Assembly (NCBI GenBank): GCA_021850095.1
Contig: JAJZRX010000016.1
Location: 1 to 51,644, forward strand
DNA: 51,644 nt
Direction: 5' to 3'
DNA from: Deltaproteobacteria bacterium
Lineage (GTDB): Bacteria > Desulfobacterota > Desulfuromonadia > Geobacterales > Pseudopelobacteraceae
Below are positions 41,331 to 49,987 of this stretch, in pieces. Position numbers and translations under genes: made by a program. A model generated the notes under the pieces. That model searched no databases, had not been told where the DNA came from, and saw only the letters and a program-made list of their open reading frames with translations. The stretch's first letter is position 1, and each line of letters opens with the position of its first letter.

Positions 41331-42490
41331 GTCATCAGGATCTTGTTCTTGATGATCAGCATCTCGAACGCCAGAGAGGCCTTGTAAACCAGCTTCTGCA
41401 GCTCCTGCAGCCGCTTGCCCAGCGCCTCCATCTCGGCCGAGACGATCACGACCGCAACCACCTTGCTGAGCATGACAACCGGCAGCGCCAGAACAATGTC
41501 GCCCTCCGCCAGCTGCAGGGCGCTGATGATCGGTTCGTTATCAGCCGTGGCGGCCAGCGGCCCCATGAAATAACGCGATTCCTGAACAACACTGTGCAGA
41601 ACCGACTGGGTCTTGAGATCGACCACCACCTTTTCGAATTCCTTGACCGGCTCGCCCCCCGCCACCGCCCGCCATCCCATGGCACTGCCCCCCCGGACGA
41701 TGAACAGCCCCCCCTTGCGGAACTCCTGCCCGAGGTATTTTATGAACACATCGGCAACCTCGTCCCGCTCACGGGCGGAAGCGAAGTCCAGCGAAAGCGC
41801 ATCGATCGTGTAGCGCTGCATTCCGCCGGCAACAGGGTCATACTCTTCGGGCAGATCCGGCAGGGAAGCGAAACCCTCGAACTGAGCCGGAATCTCGATA
41901 TTGAGTAGTTCGCCGTCCTCTTTCTGATAGGTGACCGCAATCGGCTCCGGGGTCTGCCCCTGGGGCGACTCGGCCGGCTGCTTCTGCCGGCCCGTCTCGG
42001 GAGCGGCCGGAACCGGACGTTTGAGTCCGCCGCCGCCGACCCTGATGTAGCGCATGTCACGCCTTACCTGATAATACTTCTCCAGGGCAAAGGACATATT
42101 GATGTCGGCCGCAATAAACGGCTGGATGATATGGCCGGTGACAAAGGATAGTTCGTCAATCGCCTTGAAATCGGTCGGATCCGACATGGCCACGCTCAAG
42201 CGCCGGTTTTCAAGCATGAAGGGCACCACGCGATACTGCTCAGCCACCGCCGGCGTCAGCAGGCCGTAGACACTGTAGGGAATATCCATCAGCTGCTTGC
42301 GGGTCGCGGCCGGCACACCCAGTTTTTTACCCAGCAGCCGGACCAGTTTGTTTTCATCGATGTAGCCCAGCTCTATCAGGCTGCTGCCAAGCTTGATGCC
42401 GAAGATGACCTGGCACTTGAGCGCCTCCTCCAGCTGCTCGTGGGTCAGCAATCCTTCGTTTATCAGCAGTTCTCCCAGCTTCAGCGCCAT
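41327..42490 (-). CDS. MshEN (GspE N-terminal) domain protein, possible c-di-GMP receptor
   Basis: A 387-aa protein with the N-terminal domain of type II secretion ATPases but no ATPase domain. Residues 3-27 (KLGELLINEGLLTHEQLEE, then ALKCQ) and 32-55 (KLGSSLIELGYIDENKLVRL) form the two tandem MshEN motifs that bind c-di-GMP; Lys stands for the usual first Arg. After a Pro/Gln-rich linker (about 160-195), the C-terminal 190 residues look like a GAF-type sensor. No Walker A is present. It is the last gene of the gsp block and may regulate secretion or a related pilus system through c-di-GMP; this is inference. Confidence 0.8.
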   Translation of the reverse strand: MALKLGELLINEGLLTHEQLEEALKCQVIFGIKLGSSLIELGYIDENKLVRLLGKKLGVPAATRKQLMDIPYSVYGLLTPAVAEQYRVVPFMLENRRLSVAMSDPTDFKAIDELSFVTGHIIQPFIAADINMSFALEKYYQVRRDMRYIRVGGGGLKRPVPAAPETGRQKQPAESPQGQTPEPIAVTYQKEDGELLNIEIPAQFEGFASLPDLPEEYDPVAGGMQRYTIDALSLDFASARERDEVADVFIKYLGQEFRKGGLFIVRGGSAMGWRAVAGGEPVKEFEKVVVDLKTQSVLHSVVQESRYFMGPLAATADNEPIISALQLAEGDIVLALPVVMLSKVVAVVIVSAEMEALGKRLQELQKLVYKASLAFEMLIIKNKILMT

Positions 42491-42511
42491 CTCGGATACC
42501 CTCCCTGTCAG

Positions 42512-43354
42512 CTAGACAATCTCCGGTTTCAACAGTGTACCCCGAATCGGAACCTTGTAAACACCGGGTGAAACCATGAATTTGGCCAGCAGCATGAAAA
42601 CCAGCTTCTGTTTTTCCAGAAATTCCGCCTTGGGCATGATCTCCAGGGTCAGATTCAAGGGCGCTGTTCCGGCATTGGCGCCGGTCGGCAGGTCTCCCGA
42701 CAGGCGCATATACAGGCCTTCACCCGCCAGGGTGAAACTCTCCAGCCGGGCCCGGCCGTTGGTAAACCGGAGCATGCCCTGGGATGTCAGGCCGCCGGCA
42801 TCCGGCAGCGGGAAGGTCCCCACCTTGACCCCGGAAAATGCCAGCTGGCGAAGCTCCAGTTTCAGATCCCCGTTCAGCCCGCCCGCTTCACGCAGCAGCC
42901 GGCCCTGGCTCCACAACACACCGGTGACAGTGGCGCCCAGAACCGTCTTGAAAAAGGGAATTTCGGACAGGTTGATATCCGATACGGAAAGCTCCAGGGC
43001 CTGCCGGCCATTGAGCGCATAGCGGATATCCAGCCCCCCCGAGCCGATGGCGGCCGTGCCGGAAACCACCGCCCGGCCGGTCAACAGCGGCAGCAGAAGC
43101 GGCCTGACGCGCACGCTCCGGCACTGCAGCAGCGCCCCCTGCGGGGACGAGAGCAGCGGATTGTCCCAGGCCAGACCGGGCAGCAGCGTTTTGCGGACCG
43201 CCGGCGCCAGCGTCAACCCCTGGGGTTCCAGCTGGCGCGCCAGCGCCTGGTCGACCCGATCGGTCGGAAAGAACAGATAGACCAGCCCGCTGAACAGCAT
43301 TAACCCTGCCAGCAGCAGCGCCCCGGCGCGCAGCAGTTTGGAGCGGTTTGTCAT
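42512..43354 (-). CDS. gspN: Type II secretion system protein GspN
   Basis: A 280-aa protein with one N-terminal membrane helix (AGALLLAGLMLFSGLVYLFF) and a periplasmic beta-rich part, matching deltaproteobacterial GspN. The central LDIRYALNGRQALELSVSD is typical of the family. It overlaps gspM by four bases. Its role is inner-membrane support of the secretion machine. Confidence 0.8.
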   Translation of the reverse strand: MTNRSKLLRAGALLLAGLMLFSGLVYLFFPTDRVDQALARQLEPQGLTLAPAVRKTLLPGLAWDNPLLSSPQGALLQCRSVRVRPLLLPLLTGRAVVSGTAAIGSGGLDIRYALNGRQALELSVSDINLSEIPFFKTVLGATVTGVLWSQGRLLREAGGLNGDLKLELRQLAFSGVKVGTFPLPDAGGLTSQGMLRFTNGRARLESFTLAGEGLYMRLSGDLPTGANAGTAPLNLTLEIMPKAEFLEKQKLVFMLLAKFMVSPGVYKVPIRGTLLKPEIV

Positions 43355-43899
43355 CGGGGGCGACCCACCGCCGGTTTCAGCAAGGCCAAAGTCATGGCCA
43401 GGTCACAGCGCGAGGGATCATCGAAACGGACCCGCAGGCTCGATTTTTTTATCAGCAGCGGGCGGCTCCCCTTTTCGAGGCGATAGATCAGGTTGACGGC
43501 TTCATTGAAGGTCAGGCCATCAACGCGCACATCGGCGGCGTCTTCGATCATACCGCTCCGCTCTTCACCCTTGAGCGGGGATATCTTGACCCCCTTGCCC
43601 CTGATGCCGATCTCTTCGATGATTCTGGCCGGAGAATCGTCAGGTCGCAGCATGGCCATCCGGCCGGTTAGAAGATCGGAGGACTGTTTCGCAGCGCGGT
43701 AGCTGACCTTGAGCGGCAGCAGTTCCTTGAGTACCGCTTCGCGGGCCTTGAGTTTCTGCTCCACTCCGGCGACCTTGCCGGCCAGGGCCGACCAGGCCAC
43801 CCCCGCCGCCAGCAGGGCGATCAGAACATAGCCGGCCCGCAGGCGCGTTTGCCGATCCAGATCGTTCCAGATTGTGGGAATCTGCTCGAGAAGTTTCAT
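43351..43899 (-). CDS. gspM: Type II secretion system protein GspM
   Basis: A 182-aa protein with one membrane helix (AGYVLIALLAAGVAWSAL, about 22-40), a coiled-coil start to the periplasmic part and a ferredoxin-like C-terminus (LTFNEAVNLIYRLEKGSRPLLIKK). It pairs with GspL to form the inner-membrane platform. It overlaps the genes on both sides by four bases. Confidence 0.85.
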   Translation of the reverse strand: MKLLEQIPTIWNDLDRQTRLRAGYVLIALLAAGVAWSALAGKVAGVEQKLKAREAVLKELLPLKVSYRAAKQSSDLLTGRMAMLRPDDSPARIIEEIGIRGKGVKISPLKGEERSGMIEDAADVRVDGLTFNEAVNLIYRLEKGSRPLLIKKSSLRVRFDDPSRCDLAMTLALLKPAVGRPR

Positions 43900-45209
43900 C
43901 GGGAGACCTCCTTGAGCGTTCCGGTCAGGCTGAATGAGACTTTTCCATCCGGACGGCTCTTGACCTCACCCAGTTGGGAGCTTGCCAGAAGAGGTTCCAG
44001 AGCCTCCTTGAACTGATTGACCGCCTGGGCCGAGCGGGCGTCGCCCTTGATGCGCAGGCTGTGCCCCTCGACTTCGGCTTCGTACAGGCCGTTGATCGTG
44101 GCGCCCTTGGCCTCGGCCAGTTTTTTGAGCAGATCCAGATAACCGGTGGAACTCTCTGCTCCGGCCAGTTTTTTGATCTCTCCCTTGACTTCGGCCAGCT
44201 CGTCAACCGCCTTGGCCCGATTGGGGAAGATGTCACGATACAGAGCGGCGATGGAGCTGTTGACCGACGCCAGGTCGGCGCTGACCGCCCGGTACTGCAG
44301 CCATTTGCTTGCAAACAAACCGACCATCAGCACTCCAGCCAGAACAGCGCTCAGCCGCAGTTTTTTGCGTAGTGAAGCGTCACCGGCGGTCCAGGTCAGC
44401 TCTCCCCGGCGAAAATCCGGCAGCCGCCCGGCCTGGCAGGCCCGGGCAACGGCGTGCAGCCCGGCCAGCTGCTGAAACGTCTGTTCATTCTTGAACAGCC
44501 GGCCGCTGTCGGGGGGGGCCGTCAGCTGCTGTGCCGGCAGCGGCAGCGTCCCGGCTTCGGCCAGACTGCTCCCGGCCGGTCCGATCAGGCAGATCTGCGG
44601 CGGCAGCGGCACACCGGTCAGCTCCAGGGCCGAAAAGGTGGCCGGCACCGTCTGCGGGGCCGACTCGGGCTCCAGGGCGCGAAAGAAGGTCAGCTGGCCT
44701 GCGGTCATGATCGTCAGGGCCTTTCCATCGTAGAGGGCGCAATCCTCCGGCACACCCAGGATATAATTGCCCGCAAAAGGGAGCGAGCTGACGATCTGGG
44801 GTTCGATCCCGGCTGAACGACAGAGTTCTATGGCATGGCTGATTTCGCTTTTTCTGGCCCACAGGGCCAGAAAAATGCCCTTTCCGGCTGCCAGCACGTC
44901 CAACGCCAACTCGTCCAGCGGCAAGGGCAGCTCGCCCTGCAGATGGGCCGGCAACACTTCGCGCACCTTGCGCAGATCATCCAGCGGCAGCTGCAGCGTA
45001 CGCATGGCAAAGAGCGCCGGCGGCAGGCAGAGTATCACCCGCGAACCGGCCTTGACCCCCGTGGCCACCTGGGCCAGCGTATCGGCCAGGCTGCGTTCCC
45101 CCCCCAGTTCGAACAGGGTTGCGCCGCCCAATTCGGAGGAGTGTCCCGAAAACCTGAATTGGGCAGCCAGCAGCTGTTTTTCTTCGACCTGCAGTATCAG
45201 ATAATCCAT
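43896..45209 (-). CDS. gspL: Type II secretion system protein GspL
   Basis: A 437-aa actin-like/PilM-like cytoplasmic domain (residues 1-275, with LPLDDLRKVREVLPAHLQGE) followed by a membrane helix near 285-302 (LSAVLAGVLMVGLFASKWL) and a periplasmic GspL-type domain. In other systems it recruits the ATPase GspE, which is not encoded here. It starts 41 bases after gspK. Confidence 0.86.
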   Translation of the reverse strand: MDYLILQVEEKQLLAAQFRFSGHSSELGGATLFELGGERSLADTLAQVATGVKAGSRVILCLPPALFAMRTLQLPLDDLRKVREVLPAHLQGELPLPLDELALDVLAAGKGIFLALWARKSEISHAIELCRSAGIEPQIVSSLPFAGNYILGVPEDCALYDGKALTIMTAGQLTFFRALEPESAPQTVPATFSALELTGVPLPPQICLIGPAGSSLAEAGTLPLPAQQLTAPPDSGRLFKNEQTFQQLAGLHAVARACQAGRLPDFRRGELTWTAGDASLRKKLRLSAVLAGVLMVGLFASKWLQYRAVSADLASVNSSIAALYRDIFPNRAKAVDELAEVKGEIKKLAGAESSTGYLDLLKKLAEAKGATINGLYEAEVEGHSLRIKGDARSAQAVNQFKEALEPLLASSQLGEVKSRPDGKVSFSLTGTLKEVSR

Positions 45210-45250
45210 CGGATTGCGTACCTCACCCGGGTTGAATGCATTCTAACTTA

Positions 45251-46195
45251 CTAATATTCCTGCCACGATAAAAATTCCGGCGCGCCGCCCCCCAGGCGAA
45301 CCACCGCCTCCACCGTCCGCCCGGCATCCCTGACCCGGGCAAACGCTTTGATTCTGAACACGCTCCCCTTGACGGTGATCCCGCTGGAGCCGGCCAGACG
45401 GCTGACCACCCCCGCATCCAGCCCCGGTACCTGCGCAAGCTCCCCGGTCGCCTTGAAGGGCGTCAACCGCCGCCGTTCCAGGATACTTTCAACCATGCGC
45501 TCGTCGATTCCGTCGTCCAGCGCCGCCAGAACCTCTTTAGGGGCGGTATTGATGTTGATCCGGGCGGATGCGCCGGGCTGATCGGACCAGATCGTGACAA
45601 AAGGCAGCATTCCGGTCAGCAGTTCGGGTGTAAAGCCTTTGACCAGTGTCAGCTCCGTCAGTGTTGTCAGTCCGCCGTTACGGGCGTCATGGGGCTGTTT
45701 CAGGCTGCGGTAATAGGGGCTCTCCACACCGCCGGAGCGGGGCTGGTCGTCCGTGTCGATCCAGTCGGCCAGCGCCCCCCACAGGTCGTCCGTCAGCTGC
45801 AGCCGCCGGCCGAGGCGCTTCAGTGCGGCCAAAGTAAAATCCTGATACTGCCCGTTGGCATACACCAGATCGTTCAGATTGATCCTGGCGCTCTCTTCGG
45901 CAATCGAGATCGTCAGCGCTCCGGCCTCGTCATCCAGCCTGATCGGTTCGGCCCACTTGTCCGTAAGCGAGGTGAAGGACTTTCCGGAAAGTCCCAGCTG
46001 CAGCAGCTTGGCTCCGCCGCTGACACCCGATTCGGCCAGGATCGAAGCCTGCTGGGCATCCCTGAAGCCGCGACTGATGGAGACATCCACATAAACCTGG
46101 TGGATCATCTCGACCACCACCGCTGTCATCAGGGCAGTCACAACCAGGGTCAACACCAGCGCAAAGCCGGATCTATCCCGCAGACGACCGGTCAC
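45251..46195 (-). CDS. gspK: Type II secretion minor pseudopilin GspK
   Basis: A 314-aa pseudopilin with the prepilin start GFALVLTLVVTALMTAVVVEM preceded by basic residues. Later ARINLNDLVYANG and SARININTAPKEVLAAL are GspK helix-hairpin-helix features. It forms the pseudopilus tip with GspI and GspJ. It overlaps gspJ by four bases. Confidence 0.9.
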   Translation of the reverse strand: MTGRLRDRSGFALVLTLVVTALMTAVVVEMIHQVYVDVSISRGFRDAQQASILAESGVSGGAKLLQLGLSGKSFTSLTDKWAEPIRLDDEAGALTISIAEESARINLNDLVYANGQYQDFTLAALKRLGRRLQLTDDLWGALADWIDTDDQPRSGGVESPYYRSLKQPHDARNGGLTTLTELTLVKGFTPELLTGMLPFVTIWSDQPGASARININTAPKEVLAALDDGIDERMVESILERRRLTPFKATGELAQVPGLDAGVVSRLAGSSGITVKGSVFRIKAFARVRDAGRTVEAVVRLGGGAPEFLSWQEY

Positions 46196-46815
46196 AAGCC
46201 ACTGATCCGCGGGGTGGCCAGCACCCGGAATTCAACCGGCTTGCCATCTTCCTCAACCTGTACGGTGACCTTCAGGGATTTCGGCAGAGCGCCGTTTATG
46301 GCACTGTCCCAGCTTTTGACCCACTTGGAGCCGTCGTAACACTCCACCAGAAAGGCGCTGATCCGCTCCATCTGGGGATAAGCCGGGATCGCCTCCGGCC
46401 CGGCGAAAACCAGATCCCGCTCCTGACGGATCAGGGCCCGTTTCTGATCTTTCTGCGCCATACTGTAGCGGACGGTGACGATACCCGATTCACCCCGCGC
46501 CAGACTCGATGTTGGCGGCGCCAGGGTTGTCAGCTCCAACGTCGAGGAAGGAACGCCGAAATTGTCCCGGTCTTCCACCACAAAGTGCAGGCGCTTGTCG
46601 CTGCGGCTGTAGAGGGCGGATGAAAATTCCCGGCGGATCAGATCCAGGGTGGCGCCCAGCTCGCGGCGCGACTCCATGCCTTCGGCAGCCCGCTCGCGCG
46701 CCCGCACCACCCCGAAATAGCTGCCATACAGAGCACCGGCCAGGATGCCCAGCAGCATCACCGCAATCAGAACCTCCAGCAGCGTGAAACCTTTATTGCG
46801 GCAGATAGCGGACAA
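46192..46815 (-). CDS. gspJ: Type II secretion minor pseudopilin GspJ
   Basis: A 207-aa pseudopilin starting at TTG 46815, with an ideal GGGAGGTGG ribosome site five bases before; a longer frame from 46902 would overlap gspI by 110 bases and lacks this. The prepilin motif GFTLLEVLIAVMLLGILAG lies at residue 9, giving a normal short leader. It is part of the pseudopilus tip. Confidence 0.86.
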   Translation of the reverse strand: MSAICRNKGFTLLEVLIAVMLLGILAGALYGSYFGVVRARERAAEGMESRRELGATLDLIRREFSSALYSRSDKRLHFVVEDRDNFGVPSSTLELTTLAPPTSSLARGESGIVTVRYSMAQKDQKRALIRQERDLVFAGPEAIPAYPQMERISAFLVECYDGSKWVKSWDSAINGALPKSLKVTVQVEEDGKPVEFRVLATPRISGL

Positions 46816-47140
46816 GCGCCACCTCCCGACCGTCGCTGATGCGCCGTACCCGCACCACCAGTTTGCGCATTCCCGGAAAGGTTGCCGGAACCAGCTCCGC
46901 ACTCCAGGTCAGCTCGGGATGGGACGGCGCAAAGCTCCCCTCGCCCTTGGCCGGAGATTGCTCGATCTCGGTCATGCGGGCCCGCGCCAGCAGCGTCAGG
47001 GACGTGCTGTCCCGCTCGTCCGCAACCACCCCGAGATGATAGTTGACCGCTCCCAGCAGGGTCAGGATAACCCCGGCCATGATGGCCAGCGCAATCACGA
47101 CTTCAAGCAGCGTGAAGCCTCTGGCTGCGCCGGTCACCAT
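46793..47140 (-). CDS. gspI: Type II secretion minor pseudopilin GspI
   Basis: A 115-aa pseudopilin with prepilin motif GFTLLEVVIALAIMAGVIL at residue 8. RARMTEIEQSPAKGEGSF is the usual GspI middle section. It overlaps gspH by seven bases and gspJ by 23. Confidence 0.9.
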   Translation of the reverse strand: MVTGAARGFTLLEVVIALAIMAGVILTLLGAVNYHLGVVADERDSTSLTLLARARMTEIEQSPAKGEGSFAPSHPELTWSAELVPATFPGMRKLVVRVRRISDGREVALVRYLPQ

Positions 47141-47655
47141 TGGGGCTCCTCCTGATATCCTTCGTAAAACTTGACTTTCCCGCCGGCGGGAAAGGCCATG
47201 ACGGTCCAGAACGTTCCTTCAGGTGAACGCAGATGAAAGGTGACGAAATCCCGCAGGCCCGCCACCCCCACATCCAGCCGCAGCTGGCCCTCCAGAACCT
47301 TCCCCAGGCGGGGCACAACCACGTCGGCAATCTGGATGCCCTCTTTCAGCGGCGGCTTCTGCAAAAGCGGGTCGGAGGGTTCCCGACCGCTCCCGTCAGC
47401 GGCAATTTCAAACAGCCGGAGTTGGTCGGTGCCCGGTTCCAGATTTAGGTAATAGCGGCTTCCGCTGGTGGCGGCCCGTTCCTGCAGGTAGCGCAGCGTC
47501 GCCGCCAGAGTCCGGGCTGATATCTTCAGATTTTCGGCGTCAGACGAAGGGAGACGCGGCAGAACCAGCAACGCCAGCATGCTGATGATAACCATCACAA
47601 CAACGATCTCAATCAGCGTAAATCCGGCACGGTTTTTTGAAACAGGGAAGTTCAT
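47134..47655 (-). CDS. gspH: Type II secretion minor pseudopilin GspH
   Basis: A 173-aa pseudopilin with prepilin motif GFTLIEIVVVMVIISMLALLV at residue 11 and a GspH-type globular part (ARTLAATLRYLQERAATSG). The major pseudopilin gspG and gspC, D, E, F are not in the window, so the rest of the system lies elsewhere. It is the first gene of the gsp block. Confidence 0.85.
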   Translation of the reverse strand: MNFPVSKNRAGFTLIEIVVVMVIISMLALLVLPRLPSSDAENLKISARTLAATLRYLQERAATSGSRYYLNLEPGTDQLRLFEIAADGSGREPSDPLLQKPPLKEGIQIADVVVPRLGKVLEGQLRLDVGVAGLRDFVTFHLRSPEGTFWTVMAFPAGGKVKFYEGYQEEPQW

Positions 47656-47785
47656 TGGTCCAGTTTTTCCGGCCGTTCACCAGAGAGAACTCACCCGGTG
47701 AATCTGTTGATCGCGTTCAGGTTCGGGCAAGCTGCTACAAGAGAAGGAAAATATAGAATCAGACACGATCTCCAAGGCAGCATCG

Positions 47786-48937
47786 TCAATTGCCGGCGGC
47801 TACGGCTTCGATCAGCTCTTTTCCGAAGAGCTGTTTCTGCCACTCCCGCATTCCGGCAACATCATCCAGCGTAACCAGGGTTGCGTCGGCAACATCCGCC
47901 ACGGATTCCAGCATCCAGTTGGGGGCCAGCACCCCCGGTTCGAGCCCCAGGACCTTGCTTTTCCGATCACGCCAGGCTTTCAGCGAGCGCAGGCGCTCCT
48001 TGGCGCCATCCACCAGATCATTTTTCGGGATGCGCGGATAGCTGGGCAGCCGGCCTTCCGGAATATCCAGACCTTTGACGACTGCCGCCAGCAGAGCCGC
48101 TCCGTAGCGGTTCAGCTGACCGGGGGTCATGCCTTTGACCGTTGCCAGCTCGGCGATGTTTCGGGGCCTGATTTCGGCGATCTCCTGCAGGGTTTCGGCG
48201 GAAAGCACCTTGAAGGGGGGACGATCGAGCAGCTGCGACTGCTTGTCGCGCAATTGCAGCAGCTCTTCCAGAATCGCCAGGCTGCGCCCTTTGAGCTTGC
48301 CGGCTCCTTTGCAGTACAGAAACAGCGGCCCCTCTTTTTCGGCCACCCGCGCCTGACAGACCAGACGGCACTCTTCCTGGAGCCACGCCAGGCGGCCTTT
48401 CTGTTGCAGTTCCCGGAGGAACTGGTCATACAGAGGCAACAGATCGGAGGTGTCCGCCATGGCATAGGCGCTCATCTCCGGACTCAAGGGGCGCTTGCTC
48501 CAGTCGGCTTTCTGATATTTCTTGTCCAGCTCGATGCCGAAGCGGGCTTTCAGCAAGGCCGCCAGGCCAAATTCGGTGATGCCGAGAAAGCGGGCGGCAA
48601 TCATCGTATCGAAGAGGTTGATCACCTCGATGCCGAAATCGCGGTGCAGGGAGCGGATATCGTAATCAGCGCCATGCATGACCACCAGAACCGACGGATC
48701 GCCGAGCGGCCCGGCCAAGGGGCTCAAATCCCGGCAGGCCAGCGGATCGATCAGCCAGTTCTCCAAACGGGTTGAAACCTGGAGCAGACAGACTTTTTCC
48801 TGATAGTGGTGCAGGGAGTCCATCTCGAGATCAAGAGCAATTTCGCTCTGCCGGCCAAGGATCGCCGCCACTTCGGCCAATCGGGCAACATCGGTAATTA
48901 TTTCGCAGGTTCCAGCCTGCCGGTGTAAGGTCTTCAA
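47786..48937 (-). CDS. rnd: Ribonuclease D
   Basis: A 383-aa 3'-5' exoribonuclease trimming tRNA precursors. The DEDD residues are in IALDLEMDSLHHYQ (D, E), VVMHGADYDIRSL (D) and SAYAMADTSDLLPLYD (D, with Tyr). An HRDC-type region (LLQLRDKQSQLLDRPPFKVL) follows near 215. It overlaps mqnC by four bases. Confidence 0.92.
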   Translation of the reverse strand: MKTLHRQAGTCEIITDVARLAEVAAILGRQSEIALDLEMDSLHHYQEKVCLLQVSTRLENWLIDPLACRDLSPLAGPLGDPSVLVVMHGADYDIRSLHRDFGIEVINLFDTMIAARFLGITEFGLAALLKARFGIELDKKYQKADWSKRPLSPEMSAYAMADTSDLLPLYDQFLRELQQKGRLAWLQEECRLVCQARVAEKEGPLFLYCKGAGKLKGRSLAILEELLQLRDKQSQLLDRPPFKVLSAETLQEIAEIRPRNIAELATVKGMTPGQLNRYGAALLAAVVKGLDIPEGRLPSYPRIPKNDLVDGAKERLRSLKAWRDRKSKVLGLEPGVLAPNWMLESVADVADATLVTLDDVAGMREWQKQLFGKELIEAVAAGN

Positions 48938-49980
48938 ACTGCAAACTCCCGCACAATGGAATAGGTTGTGGTGCGTTGGGCGGCACTGAAGCCGGCGCCA
49001 TGTATCAGCGTAATCATCTCGTCCTGCGACATACGGAAACTGCAGCCGGCCGCCGCGACAACATTTTCCTCCAGCATGGTTCCCCCCAAGTCATTGGCTC
49101 CGAAAAAGAGCGCCACCTGAGCCATCTTGGCCCCCTGGGTCACCCAGCTGGCCTGGATATTGGGTATGTTGTCCAGTACGATCCGCGACAGAGCCAGAAC
49201 CTTGAGGTAATCGACCCCGCTGGCGGTTGTGCCGCCCAATTCGGTATTGCCGGGCTGGTAGGTCCAGGGAATGAAGGCCGTAAAGGAAGCGCCCCGATCC
49301 TGCAGTTCACGAACCCTGAAGAGGTGCTCCACGATGTCTTCCAGCCGCTCGCCGCTGCCGAACATCATGGTGGCTGTGGTCGGCATGCCCAGCGCGGCCG
49401 CCTTCAGCATCACCTCGCCCCACTGCCGCCAGCCGATCTTTTTTGGGGAGATGCTGCTGCGGATTTCATCAACCAGTATCTCGGCGCCGCCGCCCGGAAT
49501 GGAGTCCAGACCGGCCGCCTTCAGCCGGGTCAGGGTCTGATCCAGATCCAGCCCGGAGTTTTCCGCAATGCAGATCACCTCGGCCGGTGAAAGCGAATGA
49601 TTCTGGATGGACGGAAAACGGTTCTTGATGTCTCTGAACAGCTGCTCGAAAAAATCAATTTTCAGATCGGGATGCAGCCCGCCCTGCATCAGCAGCTGGG
49701 TACCCCCCTGCTCAACCAGCTCGGCGATCTTCTCAAAGATCTGTCCGGGTGTCAGGACGTAGGCATCAGCGGCCTGCTTTTCTCGATAAAATGCGCAGAA
49801 TGAGCATTTCGACTCGCAGATGTTGGTGTAGTTCACATTGCGGTCGACGACAAAGGTCATCCTGCCGTCCGGATGCAGGTTTCTGCGGATTGTGTCAGCA
49901 GAAGCGCCCAGTGTCAGCAGTTCAGCGCCGGTCAACAGTTGCAGGGCTTCTTGTCGTTCAATTCTGGGTACAAGCGGCAT
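48934..49980 (-). CDS. mqnC: Dehypoxanthine futalosine cyclase (radical SAM) MqnC
   Basis: A 348-aa radical SAM enzyme making cyclic dehypoxanthine futalosine in the futalosine route to menaquinone. The CESKCSFC cluster motif near residue 55, DRNVNYTN before it and SIPGGGAEILVDE near 158 are MqnC marks. The start at 49980 (MPLVPRIERQEALQLL) is preferred to 50067, which would overlap the PAS gene. Menaquinone is the electron acceptor for the formate dehydrogenase and hydrogenase in this window. Confidence 0.9.
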   Translation of the reverse strand: MPLVPRIERQEALQLLTGAELLTLGASADTIRRNLHPDGRMTFVVDRNVNYTNICESKCSFCAFYREKQAADAYVLTPGQIFEKIAELVEQGGTQLLMQGGLHPDLKIDFFEQLFRDIKNRFPSIQNHSLSPAEVICIAENSGLDLDQTLTRLKAAGLDSIPGGGAEILVDEIRSSISPKKIGWRQWGEVMLKAAALGMPTTATMMFGSGERLEDIVEHLFRVRELQDRGASFTAFIPWTYQPGNTELGGTTASGVDYLKVLALSRIVLDNIPNIQASWVTQGAKMAQVALFFGANDLGGTMLEENVVAAAGCSFRMSQDEMITLIHGAGFSAAQRTTTYSIVREFAV

Positions 49981-49987
49981 AGTAATT

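Noticed and set aside
46816..46902. Longer start for gspJ
   Set aside because: It would overlap gspI by 110 bases and place 29 extra residues before the prepilin leader; the TTG at 46815 has an ideal ribosome site.
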